Below, piece by piece: positions 7,268 to 10,596 of a stretch of DNA of 10,596 nt (position 1 is its first letter; every line of letters begins with the position of its first letter). Under the pieces are notes generated by a model. The model did not search any database. It saw only the letters and a list, made by a program, of their open reading frames with translations, and was not told where the DNA came from. The position numbers were made by a program, and so were the translations under genes. The stretch comes from Acidobacteriaceae bacterium (lineage in GTDB: Bacteria > Acidobacteriota > Terriglobia > Terriglobales > Acidobacteriaceae), in NCBI GenBank assembly GCA_030044455.1, contig JASHVU010000773.1, positions 1-10,596 on the forward strand, written 5' to 3'.

Positions 7268-7355
7268 GCGGCCAACTGTGCAAAAAGCTTGAAATCCCGC
7301 AATGGCGGACGCTCGCAAGCCGCATTTGTTAACGTTTTGGGGTCAATCATTTGCC

Positions 7356-7376
7356 GTTTCTGCCGTGCGCAGAAAC
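7356..7376. repeat. Inverted repeat GTTTCTGC-N5-GCAGAAAC
   Basis: Perfect 8-bp arms at 7356-7363 and 7369-7376, ending 26 bases before the esterase ATG. In RNA it would form a stable hairpin in the 5' leader; in DNA it could be an operator close to the promoter. The sequence alone does not decide between them. Confidence 0.5.
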
Positions 7377-7392
7377 AAAGTTTTGAATTCAT

Positions 7393-7397
7393 GAGGT
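7393..7397 (+). promoter_or_regulatory. Ribosome binding site of the esterase gene
   Basis: GAGGT lies 5 bases before the ATG at 7403 and within the codons following the alternative ATG at 7391. It supports 7403 as the start, which also puts the signal peptide at the very N-terminus. Confidence 0.65.
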
Positions 7398-7402
7398 ACA
7401 CA

Positions 7403-8929
7403 ATGAAACTCTTCTTGCGTCTTTTGTTCTCCTCGTCCCTTGGTTTTGCTTTTTGTACAGCGGCCGGGGCTCAAATCATGCTGCCCAAAGTTCTCTCCAG
7501 CCACATGGTGGTGCAGCGCGACCGGCCGGTGCACGTGTGGGGGATGGCCACGCCCAGCGAACAGGTGAGCGTGACATTCCGCGGCGAAACCGGCGCCACC
7601 ACTGCCGGCGAACTGGGACGGTGGAGCGTTTATCTCAAGCCTGGCGCTGCAGGTGGTCCCTTCACCATGACGGTGCGGGGAACCGATCCCACAGCCGGGA
7701 ATGGCGGCCAGCCGCAGACCATCACGCTCGACGACGTGCTGGTGGGCGACGTGTGGGTCGCATCCGGTCAATCGAACATGGGGTTCGAGCTGCACGATGC
7801 GGCGACCGCGGCTGAAGACCTGCCCGAGGCCGGCATTCCCGATCTTCGCCTCCTGAATGTGAAGCAGACCGCAAGCCTCTTTCCGCAGGACGACCTTCCG
7901 GTTGTCGACGACGGCTGGACGGTATCTTCGCCTGAGACCGCGCAGCACTTCTCCGCCGTTGCCTGGTATTTTGCCCGTGAGATCGAGCAGCGCGAGCATG
8001 TGCCGGTGGGCATCATTAATTCCTCCTGGGGAGGTACGCCGGTTGAAGCGTGGACCCGCATCGGCGCAATCGGCCAGGATGCTTCGCTGATGCCGCTGTT
8101 TATCTCATGGGGCAAAATGATTGAGGACCAGCCCAATGTTTTGCTGCGTCTGAAGATTCAGCAGCGCGCCATCGACGAGGCCAAGGAGCAGGGCAAGCCC
8201 GTGCCGATTTTCGGTTGGACGCCGGACCTCGATAGCTGGGGTCCCGGTATGTTGTGGAACGGGATGATTGCACCGCTCACGCCGGCCGCCATTCGCGGAG
8301 CCATCTGGTACCAGGGCGAGTCGAATGCTTCAATCGAGCGGGCGCCGCTCTACGGCCGCATCTTTGAAGACATGATTGAAGACTGGCGGCACGAGTGGGG
8401 CGTAGGCGAATTCCCATTCCTCTTTGTGCAGATTGCCAACTACAACGCCGGCCCGGGCGACGGCTGGCCGCAACTGCGCGAGCAGCAGCTCAAGACGCTC
8501 GAGCTCCAAAACACCGGCATGGCCGTGACCATCGACATAGGCAACCCCACCAACATTCATCCCACCGACAAGCTCGATGTGGGCTTGCGGCTGGCGCGCT
8601 GGGCGCGGGTGCTTACCTATGGCGAGAAGCTCGAGGACTCCGGCCCGCTGTTCCGTGAAGCCGAGCCTGAGGGACCGGCGATCCGCGCGTTTTTCGATCA
8701 CGCCAAGGGCCTGAACGCGAAGGGCGGCGCAATCACGGGCTTTGAAGTTGCCGGGACCGACGGCAAGTGGGTCACGGCAACGGCGACCATCGACGGCGAG
8801 ACGATTGTGGCCTCGAGTCCCGACGTGGCCAAGCCCACGCAGGTGCGCTACGGCTGGTCGAGCAGCCCGCAGTGCAATCTTTTCAACGGCGATGCGCTGC
8901 CGGCCAGCCCGTTTACGTCGGCAGAGTAG
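7403..8929 (+). CDS. Secreted sialate O-acetylesterase-family carbohydrate esterase
   Basis: A 508-residue exported SGNH-type esterase of the sialate O-acetylesterase family (PF03629-like), expected to remove O-acetyl groups from sugars. In soil acidobacteria, plant or microbial polysaccharides are likelier substrates than sialic acid. Residues 1-23 form a signal peptide with cleavage near AGA-Q. A beta-rich domain follows (LPKVLSSHMVVQRDRPVHVWG onset). The nucleophile motif SGQSNM places Ser124 as catalytic; then come GIINSSWGGTPVEAW (203-217), WYQGESN (302-308) and IHPTDK with probable catalytic His386. Length and motif order fit a complete family member. The start is set by GAGGT at 7393-7397; a longer frame from 7289 lacks these signs. 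It stands alone, ending 3 bases before a strong palindrome. Confidence 0.92.
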   Translation: MKLFLRLLFSSSLGFAFCTAAGAQIMLPKVLSSHMVVQRDRPVHVWGMATPSEQVSVTFRGETGATTAGELGRWSVYLKPGAAGGPFTMTVRGTDPTAGNGGQPQTITLDDVLVGDVWVASGQSNMGFELHDAATAAEDLPEAGIPDLRLLNVKQTASLFPQDDLPVVDDGWTVSSPETAQHFSAVAWYFAREIEQREHVPVGIINSSWGGTPVEAWTRIGAIGQDASLMPLFISWGKMIEDQPNVLLRLKIQQRAIDEAKEQGKPVPIFGWTPDLDSWGPGMLWNGMIAPLTPAAIRGAIWYQGESNASIERAPLYGRIFEDMIEDWRHEWGVGEFPFLFVQIANYNAGPGDGWPQLREQQLKTLELQNTGMAVTIDIGNPTNIHPTDKLDVGLRLARWARVLTYGEKLEDSGPLFREAEPEGPAIRAFFDHAKGLNAKGGAITGFEVAGTDGKWVTATATIDGETIVASSPDVAKPTQVRYGWSSSPQCNLFNGDALPASPFTSAE

Positions 8930-8932
8930 CTG

Positions 8933-8964
8933 GAGCATCCCGGGCCATATGGCCCGGGATGCTC
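8933..8964 (+). terminator. 32-bp perfect palindrome, probable terminator or mRNA-end stem
   Basis: The arm GAGCATCCCGGGCCAT (8933-8948) is followed directly by its exact reverse complement (8949-8964). It begins 3 bases after the esterase stop codon. The RNA could fold into a very GC-rich stem of about 14 pairs with a small loop. No U-run follows, so this is an atypical terminator or an mRNA-stabilising stem; a dispersed repeat copy is the alternative. Confidence 0.6.
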
Positions 8965-8965
8965 G

Positions 8966-8984
8966 GGAGGGTATACCCCCCTCC
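8966..8984 (+). repeat. Second hairpin GGAGGG-N7-CCCTCC
   Basis: Immediately after the palindrome, 6-bp arms at 8966-8971 and 8979-8984 can pair, or alternatively GGGTATACCC (8969-8978) pairs with itself. Together with the preceding palindrome it makes a double-stem 3' end for the esterase transcript. Confidence 0.45.
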
Positions 8985-9003
8985 AACATTCCCTGAAAAT
9001 AAC

Positions 9004-9058
9004 TTGATTGTTTTTATGCGGTTCGTGAAAAAAACCGCGCCAAGCGCAATACAATCAA
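9004..9058. repeat. Nested inverted repeats, possible structured RNA or element end
   Basis: Outer arms TTGATTGT (9004-9011) and ACAATCAA (9051-9058) are perfect complements. They enclose inner arms GCGGTT (9018-9023) and AACCGC (9033-9038). The inner right arm overlaps a competing GCGC-CAA-GCGC hairpin (9037-9047). The layout suggests a foldable RNA or two-state structure, but no promoter or U-tract was found. Confidence 0.4.
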
Positions 9059-9144
9059 TGCGTTGCGGCCAGGTATGGGAAAATAAACGGGTTATACGCC
9101 ATATTTTGCGCCCCATTGGATGCAACTCTATGAAAATAAAGGCT

Positions 9145-9162
9145 CGGCGTTTGCGAACGCCG
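9145..9162. repeat. Tetraloop hairpin CGGCGTT-TGCG-AACGCCG
   Basis: Seven perfect base pairs closed by a 4-base loop in otherwise gene-free DNA. No U-tract follows on either strand. Confidence 0.4.
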
Positions 9163-9636
9163 CAGCGCAAAATAACGCAGAATCTGATGCATCTCGGGAT
9201 CGCCGGCAGATGTTGAGCGTGCGAATCGGGCTGCCGATTTTCAGGAGCGTTCTCTGCCCTGAATTGAATGTAGCGCGAGTGGGGGAAATTATCTGCAAAT
9301 GGGGAATTGCGGCTAACTGCAATTGGTGGATTGGGTTCAAAGCTGGCGAGCCGGACTTCTGGGTAGACGGTGGCAGGGCTATTTGAACGACTCTTTTGCT
9401 GGTGATTCTGCCGGTGCGAGGGGCATTGCAAGTGAACGATCCTGAATATTCGGCAGAAGCGAAGGTCAATGAGTGACTTGGCCTGTTAACCGGACAACGG
9501 ACAACCAGACATTTGTCAGGCGTCGGCCGTTCCACGTCAACTTGAAGGGGCACGGATCGATGGAACCTAGCTGACATTTCGGTACCGATGTGTCTTTGAA
9601 GGGTGCATTGACGGTCAATAACAATTCTCGTTGCTG

Positions 9637-10596
9637 TTACTCCGTTCTCAAAGCCTGCATTGGGTCCAGCCGCGAGGCGCGCCATGCCGGCACAAGGCAG
9701 GCCAGTGCGGCTGAAGCGACCAGCAATGCTGCGACGGCGGCGAAGACCTCCAGATCGAGCGGCTGGGTGTCGTAGAGCATGGCCTTGATGAACCGGGTTG
9801 TGGCAGCGCTCGCTGCCAATCCCAAAAGCAGTCCGATGAGTGCGGGGCGAAGGCCGTCAGCCAACATGAGTCCGAGGACCTGATCGCGTTGGGCGCCGAG
9901 AGCGATGCGGATTCCGATTTCGCTGGTGCGCTGCGCGACTAGATAGGCGAGGACGCCATAGAGGCCGGTGGCGGCGAGAACGAGGGCGATGATGGCGAAC
10001 GCCAGAACCAGGATGGAGTCAAACTGGTTGTCGACAGTGGACTTGCCGGTGGCCTGGCGGATTGTCATGACATCGGAGACGGGAAGGTCGGGGTCCATTT
10101 GACCGACCAACTTTTCAATTGGTGTGGCGAGCGATTCGACGTCGTGCGAAGACCGGACCACAATGGTAGCAACGCTGTAGTCGTTTCCGTAGATGGGCCA
10201 GTAGAGCATGGGATGCAAGGGTTCCGTGACAAACCATCGCGTGTCACCCGCCACGCCTACCACCTCGAAGACGCCGCCTTCGGTGCTACGTTCGCCTCCC
10301 TCGCCGTCGTCGCGGAGGTGCTTGCCAATGGGGTCTTCTCCGGGGAACATCGCCTGCGCAGTGCTGCGGCTGAGGATGACTACGTGGGCGCGCTCCAGGC
10401 GATCGTCGCGCGTAAAGTTGCGCCCGCTCAGCAGCGGAATCTGAAGAGCGGAAAAGTAGCCGGGGTCAGCGCCGCGCACCAGAATATCGAAGCCCTGGCT
10501 CTTGGGCAGAGGCGGATGCTCGACAACGGACATCAGTTGATCGCCACCCCACCCTTCGCCCGGTGCAGTGCTTACCAAACCGGCAGCCTCGACTCC
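9637..10596 (-). CDS. ADOP-family FtsX/MacB-like permease, C-terminal part (5' partial)
   Basis: The last 320 codons of a second duplicated orphan permease. The frame stays open to the right edge, where residues GVEAAGLVSTAPGEG match the second periplasmic domain of ADOP proteins, so the gene starts outside the window; the TTG at 10578 is internal. Visible are PGYFSALQIPLLSGRNF of the second MacB-like periplasmic domain, then an FtsX domain with three membrane helices: one ending in GLYGVLAYLV, one around ALIGLLLGLAASA, one around FAAVAALLVASAALACLVPAW. Between the first two comes QRTSEIGIRIALGAQRDQV, the family signature, and the end is LDPMQALRTE. It is clearly related to the C-terminal third of the 2805-5444 permease but is not a near-identical copy. 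Any partner PadR gene would lie to the right. Substrate unknown. Confidence 0.92.
   Translation of the reverse strand, partial: GVEAAGLVSTAPGEGWGGDQLMSVVEHPPLPKSQGFDILVRGADPGYFSALQIPLLSGRNFTRDDRLERAHVVILSRSTAQAMFPGEDPIGKHLRDDGEGGERSTEGGVFEVVGVAGDTRWFVTEPLHPMLYWPIYGNDYSVATIVVRSSHDVESLATPIEKLVGQMDPDLPVSDVMTIRQATGKSTVDNQFDSILVLAFAIIALVLAATGLYGVLAYLVAQRTSEIGIRIALGAQRDQVLGLMLADGLRPALIGLLLGLAASAATTRFIKAMLYDTQPLDLEVFAAVAALLVASAALACLVPAWRASRLDPMQALRTE

Larger units (their letters stand above)
7059..7402. other. Divergent intergenic region rich in inverted repeats
   Basis: This 344-bp stretch between two divergent start codons has no convincing gene and must hold promoters for both directions, though I see no good -35/-10 pair. 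It carries four perfect inverted repeats, each listed separately: 7145-7169, 7208-7224, 7245-7267 and 7356-7376. An open frame runs from 7289 into the esterase, but its first 38 residues are not signal-peptide-like and are treated as untranslated leader. Confidence 0.6.
8985..9636. other. Intergenic region without a convincing gene
   Basis: About 650 bases, visibly more AT-rich than the flanking genes. Open frames here (for example plus 9120-9386, 88 codons, and minus 9685-9128) have no ribosome site, no recognisable motif and unusual composition. The region carries a nested stem (9004-9058), a CGGCGTT-TGCG-AACGCCG hairpin (9145-9162), a tandem GGACAAC pair (9492-9505) and a small palindrome ATTGAC-G-GTCAAT (9607-9619) just beyond the second permease's stop. 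It may be a decayed gene or hold a small RNA; nothing proves either. Confidence 0.5.

Noticed and set aside
7289..7402. 38-residue N-terminal extension of the esterase
   Set aside because: The extension is not conserved-looking and would bury the signal peptide; GAGGT at 7393-7397 supports the start at 7403.
9120..9386. 88-codon plus-strand open frame in the gene-poor region
   Set aside because: No ribosome binding site, no recognisable motif, and Cys/Trp/Asn-rich composition unlike the neighbouring genes; also overlapped by equally long frames on the other strand.
9128..9685. 185-codon minus-strand open frame overlapping the end of the second ADOP gene
   Set aside because: It would overlap the secure permease 3' end in another frame and shows no domain or signal; likely a chance frame.

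Overview
The window most likely comes from an acidobacterium, probably of the Terriglobia/Acidobacteriales type. The reasons are moderately high GC, two very large FtsX/MacB-type permeases of the ADOP kind (acidobacterial duplicated orphan permease), one of them directly behind a PadR regulator gene, a DUF6526-like small membrane protein, and a secreted carbohydrate esterase. This assignment rests on family knowledge; no marker gene is present.

Layout. (1) Positions 2-1435 (+) hold the 3' part of a membrane redox protein: six visible CXXCH haem c sites fused to a five-helix cytochrome b domain. (2) Convergent to it, 1479-2165 (-) encodes a small outer-membrane beta-barrel. (3) After a 271-bp divergent promoter region comes a two-gene PadR-ADOP operon (2437-2793 and 2805-5444, +), with a clear TTGACA promoter and a perfect dyad over the predicted transcription start and the start codon. 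(4) A short region with a degenerate heptamer repeat separates it from a convergent two-gene operon on the minus strand (7058-5551): a secreted protein with a permuted papain-like His/Cys arrangement, overlapping by ATGA a DUF6526-like membrane protein. (5) A 344-bp divergent intergenic region rich in perfect inverted repeats precedes a secreted sialate O-acetylesterase-family enzyme (7403-8929, +), which ends in a 32-bp perfect palindrome. (6) About 700 bp show no convincing gene but contain hairpins. (7) A second ADOP permease (9637-10596, -) runs off the right edge.

Working together. Most products belong to the cell envelope: respiratory electron transfer at the inner membrane, an outer-membrane barrel, two orphan permeases, a secreted hydrolase-like protein with a membrane partner, and an exported esterase. 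Only the PadR-ADOP pair and the coupled 7058-5551 pair look like operons; the rest appear to be independent units. I see no CRISPR array, rRNA, tRNA, transposase, phage gene or recognisable defence system. I do not see a clear new multi-gene system. The best leads are the PadR dyad, the coupled papain-like/DUF6526 pair, and the inverted-repeat-rich intergenic DNA.
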